Origin: Nonomuraea roseoviolacea subsp. carminata
GTDB taxonomy: Bacteria > Actinomycetota > Actinomycetes > Streptosporangiales > Streptosporangiaceae
Length of the DNA stretch: 64,000 nucleotides
Direction: 5' to 3'
Assembly: GCF_024172185.1 (NCBI RefSeq)
Contig: NZ_JAMZEC010000001.1
Coordinates: 9,523,001-9,587,000, forward strand
In this document: positions 7,993 through 16,140 of the stretch, piece by piece
How the letters are laid out: each line of letters begins with the position of its first letter
How positions within the stretch are numbered: the first letter of the stretch is position 1
The notes under the pieces: generated by a model
The model's database searches: none
The model's input: only the letters and a program-made list of their open reading frames with translations
Told to the model about the DNA's origin: nothing
Position numbers and translations under genes: made by a program

Positions 7993-10179
7993 CTACGGGC
8001 GGGCGTCGCGAGGCCGCCGGAACACGACGATCAGCACCCGCAGCACCAGGATGGCGCTGATCACCAGCAGGTTGTAGCCGATGAGCTGGAAGAGGCTGAT
8101 CGCCGGGGTGACCTGCGGCCCGCCGTCGAGGCCGAGGAGGATCGCCGCCATCAGCCCGGCCGTCGCCCCGAGGACGGTCAGCAGCACCTGGTGCAGCAGC
8201 CCCGTCAGGAAGCGGCGGTCGCGGTCGTCGGCGAGCAGCCGGACGTTCACGCCCAGGCGGCCGTGCTCGGCGGCGCTCGCGATGCGCTCGATCCGGCGCG
8301 GCAGGCGCCGCAACATGGGCAGCAGCGTGGCCACCTCCTGGACGACCGTCTCCTTGACCGTGCCGGCGTCGAGCCGCTCGGACAGGTGGCGGCCGGCGAA
8401 CGCGCGCGCCTCGGCGACGAGGTCGAAGCCCGGCGCCAGCCGCTGCAGCGTCCCCTCCAGCGTGGCGAGGGCGCGGAAGACCGCGGCGACCTCCGGCGGC
8501 ACGGACAGCCCGTGCCCGGAGACGATCCTGAACAGGTCGGTGAACATCTGGACGCTCGCCGATCCCGGCACCAGGTGCCTGGCCATGAACTGGCCGAGCG
8601 CGCGTTCCAGCGCCGGCTCGTCGACGTCCTCCGGCCTCGGCATGACCTCCAGCAGCGCGTCGGTGACGGCCACCGGGTCCTGCCGGTTCATGGCGAGCAG
8701 GAAGCGCTGGAGCGCCGAGCGCACGGCGGCGTCCAGACGTCCCACCGAGCCGAAGTCGAGCAGCGCGAGCGTGCCGTCGTCCAGCAGCATGAGGTTGCCC
8801 GGGTGCGGGTCGGCGTGGAAGACGCCCTCCACGAGCACCTGCCTGAGCAGGCAGTCCAGCAGGGCGCGGGCGCGTTCGAGACCGCGGGCGCCGTCGTCGG
8901 CGGCGGCCAGCGGGCGGCCCGTCAGCCGCTCCATGACGAGCACGCGCTCACCGCACAGGGACGGGACCGGCGCCGGGTACGTGACCGTGACGCCCCCGGC
9001 CTCCCCCGGAGCCCCGGGGGCCGAGCCCGGCGCCGGGAACGCGTCGATGAGCGGGAGCGCGCCCGAGGCCGCTGACGCATCGGGGCCCCAGGACCCGCCG
9101 TCCGGCACGTCAGATGTGCCGGGTGTGCCGGGTGTGCCGGGTGTGCCGGACGCGCCGGAGTCCCGGGACGCGCTGAACGGGTTGACCGGGCCGGACGATC
9201 CGCCGGACGACCGGTATCCGATGACGGCCGCCATGTTGGCCGCCTCGACGCGGAAATCCAGCTCCTCGCGCAGCGCCACCGCGAACCCCTCGGCCAGCTC
9301 CCGGACCCCGAGCGAGCGGCCCCAGCGGGTGCGGGTCTCCAGGGTGGCGGCCAGGCGGCGCACGATGTCGAGGTCCCTGGCCACGACCCGGTCGATGCCG
9401 GGCCGGCGCACCTTGACCACGACGCTCTCCCCGGTGCGCAGCCGGGCGGCGTGCACCTGGGCGATCGACGCGGCGGCCAGCGGCGTGCGGTCGAACTCCG
9501 CGAACACGCTCTCGGGCGGGCCGCCCAGCTCGGCCGTCAGCACCGGCTCGATCTGCTCCCACGGCGCGTGGGCGACCCGGTCCTGCAGCAGGCCGAGCTC
9601 CTCCACGAACTCCGCCGGCAGCAGGTCGCGGCGCGTGGACAGCACCTGGCCGAGCTTGACGAACGTGACGCCGCCGTCGTCGAGCGCCTGGCGCAGCGAC
9701 GCCGCGAGCCGCCGCCTGCCGGGCCGGTCCTCGACCCGCGCCCCACGTCCGCGCAGGTACGGGCCGAGGCCGTGGCGGATCGCGATGCGGGTGATCTGGG
9801 AGTACCGCCTGGCCCGGGAGACCCGGCCGCGCATCGAGCGGGCCAGCTCCAGGGGGCCGGGGATGGAGCCGGGCGGGACCAGTGCCTCGGCCAGCACCAG
9901 GAGCACCATGGGGATGAGCACGACGCACATGCCGACGAGCAGGAGCACCCAGAGGGCGCCGATGCCGGGATCGACCGGCCTCCCGCCGGTGGTGGGCCGG
10001 GGGAAGGAGTTGAGGATCGGCGAGAGCAGCGGGGCGGACAGGGTGAAGGCCAGCAAGCCGGCCAGGAACGTCCGGATCGCCCCGAACCTCACTCCCAGCA
10101 GTCGCCGGGCGGCACCCGCCAGCAGGAGGATCATCACCAGGGCGGCGACGGAGACGACCAGCGTCACGGGGAAGTCCAT
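7993..10179 (-). CDS. AarF/UbiB-family atypical kinase-like membrane protein
   Basis: A 728-aa membrane protein of the UbiB/ABC1/ADCK atypical kinase family. Two N-terminal membrane segments (about 5-25 and 30-55) and two C-terminal ones (about 665-685 and 695-715) flank the domain. Family hallmarks are intact: the KxGQ motif in VKLGQVLSTRRDLLP, the Ala-rich loop PLAAASIAQVHAA, the lysine in VVVKVRRPGI, the catalytic FHADPHPGN and metal-binding LLDFGSVG. Between about residues 316 and 402 there is a Gly/Ser/Pro/Ala-rich insertion with PGT tripeptide repeats that the fold does not need. Members act in isoprenoid-lipid or quinone metabolism; the substrate here is unknown. Confidence 0.85.
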   Translation of the reverse strand: MDFPVTLVVSVAALVMILLLAGAARRLLGVRFGAIRTFLAGLLAFTLSAPLLSPILNSFPRPTTGGRPVDPGIGALWVLLLVGMCVVLIPMVLLVLAEALVPPGSIPGPLELARSMRGRVSRARRYSQITRIAIRHGLGPYLRGRGARVEDRPGRRRLAASLRQALDDGGVTFVKLGQVLSTRRDLLPAEFVEELGLLQDRVAHAPWEQIEPVLTAELGGPPESVFAEFDRTPLAAASIAQVHAARLRTGESVVVKVRRPGIDRVVARDLDIVRRLAATLETRTRWGRSLGVRELAEGFAVALREELDFRVEAANMAAVIGYRSSGGSSGPVNPFSASRDSGASGTPGTPGTPGTSDVPDGGSWGPDASAASGALPLIDAFPAPGSAPGAPGEAGGVTVTYPAPVPSLCGERVLVMERLTGRPLAAADDGARGLERARALLDCLLRQVLVEGVFHADPHPGNLMLLDDGTLALLDFGSVGRLDAAVRSALQRFLLAMNRQDPVAVTDALLEVMPRPEDVDEPALERALGQFMARHLVPGSASVQMFTDLFRIVSGHGLSVPPEVAAVFRALATLEGTLQRLAPGFDLVAEARAFAGRHLSERLDAGTVKETVVQEVATLLPMLRRLPRRIERIASAAEHGRLGVNVRLLADDRDRRFLTGLLHQVLLTVLGATAGLMAAILLGLDGGPQVTPAISLFQLIGYNLLVISAILVLRVLIVVFRRPRDARP

Positions 10180-10205
10180 GGCTCTGGATCATCCCAGACA
10201 AAACA

Positions 10206-10520
10206 CCCCACACATCTCAGGTAGACGAGGTCACGCCAGGCCCGTAGGGGCGAGCGACCCTTCGGGGAGAGAGGGGACAATCCCCCACACATCTCACGTA
10301 GACGAGATCACCCCAGGCCCGTGAGGGCGAGCGACCCTTCGGGGAGAGAGGGGGACGATCCCCCACACATCTCAGGTAGACGAGATCACGCCAGGCCCGT
10401 GGGGGCGAGCGATTCTTGAGGGGCGGGACATTCCCTCACACCACCCTAGGTAGAGAGCCACGCCGGGCCCCGACCGGGGCGGGCGACTCCTCGGGGGCGG
10501 GCACTCCCATGCACCACGCG
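10206..10520. repeat. Intergenic tandem repeat A, period 72-78 bp, about five decaying copies
   Basis: The unit begins CCCCACACATCTCAGGTAGA. Starts are at 10206, 10283 and 10361 (periods 77 and 78), with two degenerate units beginning near 10433 and 10506. Each copy ends in a GCGAGCGACC/CTTCGGGG segment. No coding signal is seen. It lies upstream of the AarF-like gene. Confidence 0.85.
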
Positions 10521-10524
10521 CGGT

Positions 10525-10798
10525 GAAGGCGGGCGGTGCTCCGGGGAAGCCTCAGGGGCGGCCGCGCCAGGCTCCGCGAGAGCGGGCGACATCACAAGAG
10601 CGGGACACTCCCCCGCCCCACCCGTGGCGAAGGCGGGCGGTGCTCCGGGGAAGCCTCAGGGGCGGCCGCGCCAGGCTCCGCGAGGGCGGGCGGCATCGCA
10701 AGGGCGGGACACTCCCCCGCGCCACCCGTGGCGAGGGCGGGCGCGCTTCGGGGAAGCCTCAAGGACGGCCGCGCCAGGCTCCGCGAGGGCGGGCGGCA
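10525..10798. repeat. Intergenic tandem repeat B, period 104 bp, about 2.6 copies
   Basis: A second unit, starting GAAGGCGGGCGGTGCTCCGG, has starts at 10525, 10629 and 10733 (a period of exactly 104). The copies are nearly identical. Array A flows straight into array B, so about 600 bp between the AarF-like gene and the desaturase gene is repeats. The open frames through this region are by-products of the repeat and base composition. Confidence 0.85.
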
Positions 10799-10882
10799 GG
10801 TCGAGGGAGCGAGAGGGAGGCGGGGGATGCCGGGCCCGGCGGGGGGTGGCCGGGCGGGCGGGGGTGGGTCGTCGCGGTGGGG

Positions 10883-11812
10883 TCAGCGGGCGGCGGCGGC
10901 GCGGGCGCGGCGCTCCTCGCGGCGCTCCACGAAGCGCGCGGCCGTGGCCTCGGTCTTGGCGAGGAACGCCGACAGCTCCTCGCGGGCCTGCTCGCCCTCG
11001 GCGTCGAGACCGGTCTTGTCGAAGACCGACCACTGCCGCAGCACCGGCATGAGCACGTCGTCCAGGTGGAGGCGCAGGTCGTAGATGCCCTCGTTGGCGA
11101 TGATCATCGCCTTGCGGGTGAAGCCCTCGATGCTCGATCCCGGCATCTGGAAGGTGGTGACCACGTCGGTCACGGCCCGCATCGTCTGGTTGGGGTCGAG
11201 CTCGAAGGCCGCCTTGAGCAGGTTGCGGTAGAAGAGCATGTGCAGGTTCTCGTCGGCGGCGATGCGGGCGAGCAGCCGCTCGCAGCCCTCGTCGCCCGAC
11301 GCCCGGCCGGTGTTGCGGTGCGCGATGCGGGTCGCGAGCTCCTGGAAGGAGACGTACGCGAGCTGCTGGAGCATCGTGGTGTACTCGCTGGCGAAGCCGT
11401 TCTCCATGTGGGTCATGCGGGCGCGCTCCAGCGCGACCGGGTCGACCGCGCGCGTGACCGTGAGGTAGTCGCGGATGGCGGTGCCGTGGCGGTCCTCCTC
11501 GGCGGTCCAGCGGTGGACCCACGTGCCCCACGCGCCGTCGCGGCCGAACGTGGTGGCGATCTCGTGGTGGTAGCTGGGGAGGTTGTCCTCGGTGAGCAGG
11601 TTGACGATCAGGGAGACGCGGGCCGCCTCGGGCAGCTTGGAGTCGCTGTCCTGCCAGGCCTCACCACCGTAGACGCCGTCGAAGTCGCGGCCCTCGCTCC
11701 ACGGTACGTACTCGTGGGGGAACCACTCCTTGGCCATCGTGTGATGGCGGTCGAGCTCTCCCGCGACCACGGGTTCGAGCTCGTGCAGAAGCTGCGTCTG
11801 CGTCATCGCCAT
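10883..11812 (-). CDS. Acyl-ACP desaturase (soluble diiron fatty-acid desaturase)
   Basis: A 309-aa enzyme expected to introduce a double bond into acyl-ACP, resembling mycobacterial DesA1/DesA2. Diiron ligand motifs are visible as TAEEDRHG (the usual EENRH) and ADENLHMLFY (DENxH). An N-terminal acidic segment, LTEDNLPSYH, contains a further Glu. The C-terminal half is the usual helical bundle. I chose ATG 11812, with AAGGAG 9 nt upstream; a start at 11887 would overlap the divergent NUDIX gene. The electron donor is not encoded nearby. Confidence 0.9.
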   Translation of the reverse strand: MAMTQTQLLHELEPVVAGELDRHHTMAKEWFPHEYVPWSEGRDFDGVYGGEAWQDSDSKLPEAARVSLIVNLLTEDNLPSYHHEIATTFGRDGAWGTWVHRWTAEEDRHGTAIRDYLTVTRAVDPVALERARMTHMENGFASEYTTMLQQLAYVSFQELATRIAHRNTGRASGDEGCERLLARIAADENLHMLFYRNLLKAAFELDPNQTMRAVTDVVTTFQMPGSSIEGFTRKAMIIANEGIYDLRLHLDDVLMPVLRQWSVFDKTGLDAEGEQAREELSAFLAKTEATAARFVERREERRARAAAAR

Positions 11813-11836
11813 AAGAACGTTCTCCTTTGTTACGGG

Positions 11837-11855
11837 ACCGTAGGTTAGGGTACCC
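11837..11855. promoter_or_regulatory. Divergent promoter region, desaturase/NUDIX
   Basis: The 73-bp gap between the two start codons contains TAGGTT (11841-11846), a plausible plus-strand -10. ACCGTA (11837-11842) reads TACGGT on the minus strand. The palindrome GGGTACCC lies at 11848-11855. The promoters would overlap, so transcription of the two genes may be mutually exclusive or co-controlled. Confidence 0.4.
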
Positions 11856-11885
11856 GAAGCCCGCTCCCGTCCCGTAAGGAGAGTC

Positions 11886-12359
11886 ATGCGTCCCAGCGTG
11901 CGTGGCCTGCTGCTCGACCGCGAGGAGCGGCTGCTGTTGTTCCGGCGGACGGTCCCGGGGCGCGAGGTCTACTGGTCGGTGCCCGGCGGCCACGTGGAGC
12001 CGGGCGACGCCACGCTGGAGCACACGCTGCACCGGGAGCTGCTGGAGGAGCTGGGCGCCACGGTCTCGGCCGTGACGCCGCTGACCACGGTGCGCTATCC
12101 GTGGCAGGGCGGGGTGAAGGTGCAGCACGTGTACGGCTGCCGGCTGGTCGCCATGGACTGGGCGCTGCGCCACGGCCCGGAGGTGGACGACGCGGCGCGC
12201 GGCCGCTACGAGGTGGAGCGGGTGCCGCTGCGCCGCTCGGAGATCACCTCCCGGCACGTGGTGCCGGAGGCGGTCGCCGGCTACCTGTCGGAGCACATCG
12301 CCGCCCTGCCCCGGCTCATCCCTCGCGACGGTCCTCGATCTCCCACAGGTGGTCGATGA
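11886..12359 (+). CDS. NUDIX hydrolase
   Basis: A 157-aa NUDIX-fold pyrophosphohydrolase. The NUDIX box reads GHVEPGDATLEHTLHRELLE then ELGA: the catalytic REUxEExGU half is intact. The first half has Asp where the box normally has Glu and one extra residue before the Arg. The substrate is unknown (nucleoside diphosphate derivatives are typical). A strong AAGGAG precedes the ATG. Its last 44 nt overlap the convergent DinB-like gene. It is divergent from the desaturase gene. Confidence 0.85.
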   Translation: MRPSVRGLLLDREERLLLFRRTVPGREVYWSVPGGHVEPGDATLEHTLHRELLEELGATVSAVTPLTTVRYPWQGGVKVQHVYGCRLVAMDWALRHGPEVDDAARGRYEVERVPLRRSEITSRHVVPEAVAGYLSEHIAALPRLIPRDGPRSPTGGR

Positions 12360-12945
12360 CGTGCCAGGCCAGCCGGCGGGTGGCGTAGCGCGGCGTCCAG
12401 CGCGTGCCGCCCGGCGGCTCCCAGGGCCGGGCCAGCACCTCGGCGAGCTCCTCGCGCATCGCGTCGCGGTCCTCGCGCGAGCGGTACGGCTTGTGCCGGA
12501 CGTCGAGCTGGCGGGCGTAGGAGCGCTCGGCCTCGACGACGTGGTCGTAGATCCTGGACGTGTCGCGCCCCCCTCCCCTGGGCCCCTTGCGCAGCTCCTC
12601 CGGCGAAACCGCCACGGTCTCGTCGAACAGCTCCCACGCGGCGCGCAGCAGCGCCACCTGCCTGCGCGCCTCCTCGGCGTCCAGCGGCTCCAGGTCCAGC
12701 TCGGGCATGGTCGAGGGCGCGCCGAAGTCGGTGGTCGCGTCGCCGGGCACCCGCTCGGCGACGACGGGATCGCCCGGCTCGAACGCGAGACCGGCCCGCT
12801 CGGCGATCACCCGGTAGCGGGGCACGTAGTCCATGAGCAGGTCGAGGGCCGCCTCCTCGCCCTTGGTGACGCGGCACCAGCCGGGCCACTCCAGCGAGCA
12901 GGCGAAGACCTTCTTGGAGCCGAGCTCCAGGTAGACACGGGTCAT
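12316..12945 (-). CDS. Conserved hypothetical protein with a DinB-like helical bundle
   Basis: A 209-aa protein. The N-terminal part (MTRVYLELGSKKVFACSLEW) looks like a small beta domain. The C-terminal part has helices with regularly placed histidines, IYDHVVEAERSYARQL and WHVIDHLWEIEDR, resembling the metal-binding four-helix bundle of DinB/YfiT-like proteins, some of which are thiol-dependent transferases. No enzyme activity can be assigned. A CAGGCT box 7 nt before the ATG suggests a leaderless transcript. The 3' end overlaps that of the NUDIX gene. Confidence 0.7.
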   Translation of the reverse strand: MTRVYLELGSKKVFACSLEWPGWCRVTKGEEAALDLLMDYVPRYRVIAERAGLAFEPGDPVVAERVPGDATTDFGAPSTMPELDLEPLDAEEARRQVALLRAAWELFDETVAVSPEELRKGPRGGGRDTSRIYDHVVEAERSYARQLDVRHKPYRSREDRDAMREELAEVLARPWEPPGGTRWTPRYATRRLAWHVIDHLWEIEDRREG

Positions 12946-12990
12946 GGCGCCCAGCCTGCCACGCGTACCTGTCAGCCCGCGTCAGGTACG

Positions 12991-13770
12991 TCAGACGAGG
13001 TCGACGAGATCCGCGACCGACTCGACCACGAGCGAGGGACGGTAGGGGAAGCGGTCGATCTGCTGGGGCTGGGTGACGCCGGTCAGCACGAGGATCGTGT
13101 AGAGACCGGCCTCCATGCCGCACACCACGTCGGTGTCCATGCGGTCGCCGATCATCGCGGTCGTCTCGCTGTGGCCCTCGATGGCGTTGAGCGCGCTGCG
13201 CATCATCCGGGGGTTGGGCTTGCCGACGAAGTAGGGGTCGACGCCCGTCGCCTTGGTGATCATCGCGGCGACCGCGCCGCAGGCCGGCAGGGAGCCCTCG
13301 GTGGAGGGGCCGATCGGGTCGGGGTTGGTGGCGATGAAGCGGGCGCCGTTCTCGATGAGCCGGATCGCGCGGGTGATCTGGGTGAAGCTGTAGGTGCGGG
13401 TCTCGCCGAGCACGACGTAGTCGGGGTCGAGGTCGGTGAGGATGTAGCCGACCTCGTGCAGGGCCGTGGTCAGGCCGGCCTCGCCGATCACGTACGCCGA
13501 GCCGCCGGGCCGCTGGTCGTCGAGGAACTCGGCGGTGGCCAGGGCGGAGGTCCAGATCGACTGCTCCGGCACCTCCAGGCCCGCCGCCGCGAGCCGTACG
13601 GACAGGTCGCGGGGCGTGTAGATCGAGTTGTTGGTCAGCACCCTGAACGGCTTGCCCGAGTCGCTGAGCCGCTTGATGAAGATGTCGGCGCCGGGAACGG
13701 GGCGGCCCTCGTGCACGAGGACGCCGTCCATGTCGGAGAGCCAGTAATCGATCCGTTTACGCTCGGTCAC
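12991..13770 (-). CDS. HAD-IIA family hydrolase (NagD-like phosphatase)
   Basis: A 259-aa phosphatase of the NagD/PGPase group. Motif I is YWLSDMDGVLVHEG, motif II VLTNNSIYTPRDL, the motif III lysine lies in VGKPNPRMM and motif IV is AMIGDRMDTDV. The large alpha/beta C2 cap between motifs II and III (about residues 75-180) is typical. The substrate is not predictable (nucleotide or sugar phosphates for relatives). The GTG start lies 6 nt after a TACGAT box, so the transcript is probably leaderless. Confidence 0.9.
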   Translation of the reverse strand: MTERKRIDYWLSDMDGVLVHEGRPVPGADIFIKRLSDSGKPFRVLTNNSIYTPRDLSVRLAAAGLEVPEQSIWTSALATAEFLDDQRPGGSAYVIGEAGLTTALHEVGYILTDLDPDYVVLGETRTYSFTQITRAIRLIENGARFIATNPDPIGPSTEGSLPACGAVAAMITKATGVDPYFVGKPNPRMMRSALNAIEGHSETTAMIGDRMDTDVVCGMEAGLYTILVLTGVTQPQQIDRFPYRPSLVVESVADLVDLV

Positions 13771-13776
13771 CCGGTC

Positions 13777-13782
13777 ATCGTA
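13777..13782 (-). promoter_or_regulatory. Leaderless -10 box for the NagD-like gene
   Basis: TACGAT on the minus strand, followed by 6 nt and GTG 13770. There is no Shine-Dalgarno sequence between them. Confidence 0.55.
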
Positions 13783-13832
13783 CCGAGGGGGTCTTGTCGA
13801 CTTCGCGACCGGTCTATGAGCGAATAGGGGCT

Positions 13833-15065
13833 ATGTCGCTCACGTCGTTCACCGAATCCGCGCAGGACCTGCGCGACGAGCTGGTCGCGCTGCGCCGCTC
13901 GCTGCACGCCACCCCCGAGATCGGCCTCACGCTGCCGCGCACCCAGGAGAAGGTCCTGGAGGCGCTCGACGGGCTCCCTCTGGAGATCTCGACGGGCACC
14001 GCGCTCAGCTCCGTCACCGCGGTGCTGCGCGGCGGCGGCCGCCCGGCCGGCGGGGATGCCCCGGTCGTGCTGCTGCGCGGCGACATGGACGGCCTGCCGG
14101 TGGCCGAGCGCAACGACCTGCCGTACCGCTCTGAGATCGACGGCCGGATGCACGCGTGCGGCCACGACCTGCACACGGCGATGCTGGCGGGCGCGGCGCG
14201 GCTGCTGAGCGGGCGGCGCGAGGAGCTGGCGGGCGACGTCGTGTTCATGTTCCAGCCCGGCGAGGAGGGGTTCGAGGGCGCCAAGGTCATGATCGACGAG
14301 GGGGTGCTGGAGGCGGCGGGGACCCGCCCGGTCGCCGCGTACGGCCTGCACGTGATCTCCTCCATGCTGCCGCCGGGCCTGTTCACCTCGCGGCCGGGGC
14401 CGATGATGGCGGCGGCCGACGTGTTCCAGGTGCGGGTCAAGGGGCGCGGCGGCCACGGCTCCAGCCCGCACCGGGCGCTGGACCCGGTGCAGGCGGGCTG
14501 CGCGATGGTGACCGAGCTGCAGACGATGGTGACGCGCACGTTCGACGTGTTCGACCCGGTGGTGGTCACGGTCGGGCAGTTCCACGGCGGGACGGCCGAC
14601 AACGTGATCCCGGACGAGGCGTACTTCGAGGCGACGCTGCGCACGTTCAGCGCGGAAGCGCGGGCCGTGGCGAAGCGGCGGCTGGTCGAGGTCGTGGAGG
14701 GCGTCGCGGCGGCGCACGCGCTGGGCGTGGAGACCTCCTTCGGCATGGGCTACCCGGTGACGGTCAACGACGCCGACGAGGCGGGCTTCGCCGAGCGCAC
14801 GGCCGGCGACCTGTTCGGGCCGGGCCGGTTCCTGGTCACGCCGCAGCCGGTGATGGGGTCGGAGGACTTCTCGTACGTGCTGGAGCGGGTGCCGGGGGCG
14901 TTCCTGTTCCTCGGGGCGTGCCCGGCGGACCGCGACCCGGCGACGGCGCCGTACAACCACTCCCCCGAGGCGCTGTTCGACGACGCGGTGGTGCCGGACG
15001 GCGCGGCGCTGCTCGCGACGCTGGCCCGCGACCGCCTCACCGCGGCGGCGGCCCTGGACGCCTGA
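13833..15065 (+). CDS. M20D amidohydrolase (hippurate/IAA-amide hydrolase-like)
   Basis: A 410-aa zinc amidohydrolase of the M20D group, which cleaves N-acyl amino acids or amide conjugates. The catalytic domain has RGDMDGLPVAE, the metal motif GRMHACGHDLHTAML, the catalytic Glu in FQPGEEGFEGA and a late His in APYNHSPEALFDD. The dimerisation lid lies near RGGHGSSPHRALDPVQAG. I chose ATG 13833, preceded by AGGGGCT, over an in-frame ATG 39 nt upstream, because the product then starts like the family. It transcribes divergently from the NagD-like gene. Confidence 0.88.
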   Translation: MSLTSFTESAQDLRDELVALRRSLHATPEIGLTLPRTQEKVLEALDGLPLEISTGTALSSVTAVLRGGGRPAGGDAPVVLLRGDMDGLPVAERNDLPYRSEIDGRMHACGHDLHTAMLAGAARLLSGRREELAGDVVFMFQPGEEGFEGAKVMIDEGVLEAAGTRPVAAYGLHVISSMLPPGLFTSRPGPMMAAADVFQVRVKGRGGHGSSPHRALDPVQAGCAMVTELQTMVTRTFDVFDPVVVTVGQFHGGTADNVIPDEAYFEATLRTFSAEARAVAKRRLVEVVEGVAAAHALGVETSFGMGYPVTVNDADEAGFAERTAGDLFGPGRFLVTPQPVMGSEDFSYVLERVPGAFLFLGACPADRDPATAPYNHSPEALFDDAVVPDGAALLATLARDRLTAAAALDA

Positions 15066-15201
15066 GCGACCAGGAAGACGCCTGAGCGACCCGGAGAGTC
15101 GCCCGAGCGCCCGGAGGGATGCCTTCCCGGGCGCCCGGAGAGACCCGGGGCGCCCGGAGGGTCGAACGCCCGGAGGGTCGAACGCGCCCGCCCGCGTTCC
15201 C

Positions 15202-15207
15202 TAGGCT
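15202..15207 (+). promoter_or_regulatory. Leaderless -10 box for the class IV aminotransferase gene
   Basis: TAGGCT followed by exactly 7 nt and GTG 15215. The preceding 100 bp carries several irregular copies of CGCCCGGAG and no coding frame of interest. Confidence 0.6.
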
Positions 15208-15214
15208 GGGACGC

Positions 15215-15967
15215 GTGATCGATCGTGTAGCCGTCGACGGCCGGCCCGCGGGCGCCGGCGACCTCGGGCTCGCCGCGGCGGCCCGCTACGGGCACTTCAC
15301 CGCCATGCAGGTGCGCGGGGGCCGGGTGCGCGGCCTGGCCCTGCACCTGGCCCGCCTCCGTGCCGCGAACGAGGAGCTGTTCGGCGCGGGCCTCGACGAG
15401 GAGCTGGTCCTGGCCACCGCGCGGCACGCCCTGGACGGCGCGTCCGACGCGAGCGTGCGGGTGATCGTCGCCGAGCGCGACGGCGTGCGGGTGATCGCCA
15501 CGGCCGCGCCCCCGCACGCCTGGCCGGACACCCCGCTCTCGCTGCTGCCCGTGCGCTACGCGCGCTACCTGCCGCACATCAAGCACCTCGGCGGCTTCCC
15601 GCAGGCCCACCTGGCCCGCAGCGCGCCGGCCGAAGGCTTCGACGACGTGCTGTTCGTGGACGCGGACGGCTTCGTCTCCGAGGCGTCGATCGCCAACCTG
15701 GGCTGCTTCGACGGCGAGCGGCTCGTCTGGCCGGACGCCCCGATGCTGCGCGGCATCACCATGGCGCTGCTGGAGGAGGGCGAGCTGCCGAGCGAGCGCC
15801 GGCCGCTGAAGGTCGCCGACCTGGTGGACCGTCCGGCGGTCTTCATGACGAACTCGTGGGGCGTCGTGCCGGTTTCGCAGGTCGGTGACCTGCGGATACG
15901 CTCGGACGAGGCTGCCCTGGCCCGGGTGCGGGACGCCTACGAGCGGGTGCCCTGGGACGTGATCTGA
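15215..15967 (+). CDS. Class IV aminotransferase-fold PLP enzyme
   Basis: A 250-aa PLP protein of fold type IV (branched-chain aminotransferase / aminodeoxychorismate lyase group). The lysine expected to bind PLP is in LPHIKHLGGFPQAHLAR. The cofactor-phosphate motif is DGFVSEASIANLG. The length and the N-terminal HFTAMQVRGGRVRGLALHL suit an ADC-lyase-like member, but pabA/pabB are not adjacent, so the reaction is open. GTG 15215 is preferred over the open frame back to 15119 because of the leaderless -10 box. Confidence 0.82.
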   Translation: MIDRVAVDGRPAGAGDLGLAAAARYGHFTAMQVRGGRVRGLALHLARLRAANEELFGAGLDEELVLATARHALDGASDASVRVIVAERDGVRVIATAAPPHAWPDTPLSLLPVRYARYLPHIKHLGGFPQAHLARSAPAEGFDDVLFVDADGFVSEASIANLGCFDGERLVWPDAPMLRGITMALLEEGELPSERRPLKVADLVDRPAVFMTNSWGVVPVSQVGDLRIRSDEAALARVRDAYERVPWDVI

Positions 15968-16140
15968 CCCGCTCTTCCCGGCCCGCCGGCGATGGAGCCG
16001 AGCGCCATTGCGGACACCCATGAAGGAAAGTTACATTAGCCTCACAACCCCTGGAGATTATTGACGCGCCCTTGGCGCGACCGTAGGGTCCGGTCAATCC
16101 TGCAGATCCTGAACAGGTCAGACATCCCCCGGAGCGGAAC

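Noticed and set aside
8081..10324. A 747-codon plus-strand open frame opposite the AarF-like gene
   Set aside because: Its composition is Ser/Arg/Ala-rich without family motifs; the minus strand encodes a complete AarF/UbiB protein with all motifs.
10206..10798. CRISPR-like array
   Set aside because: Repeats are directly adjoining units of 72-104 bp with no unique spacers, and no cas genes are present.
10523..11848. Long plus-strand frames through repeat array B and the desaturase gene
   Set aside because: They arise from the 104-bp repeat and from the antisense of the desaturase; the repeats are not a multiple of three and no conserved domain is seen.
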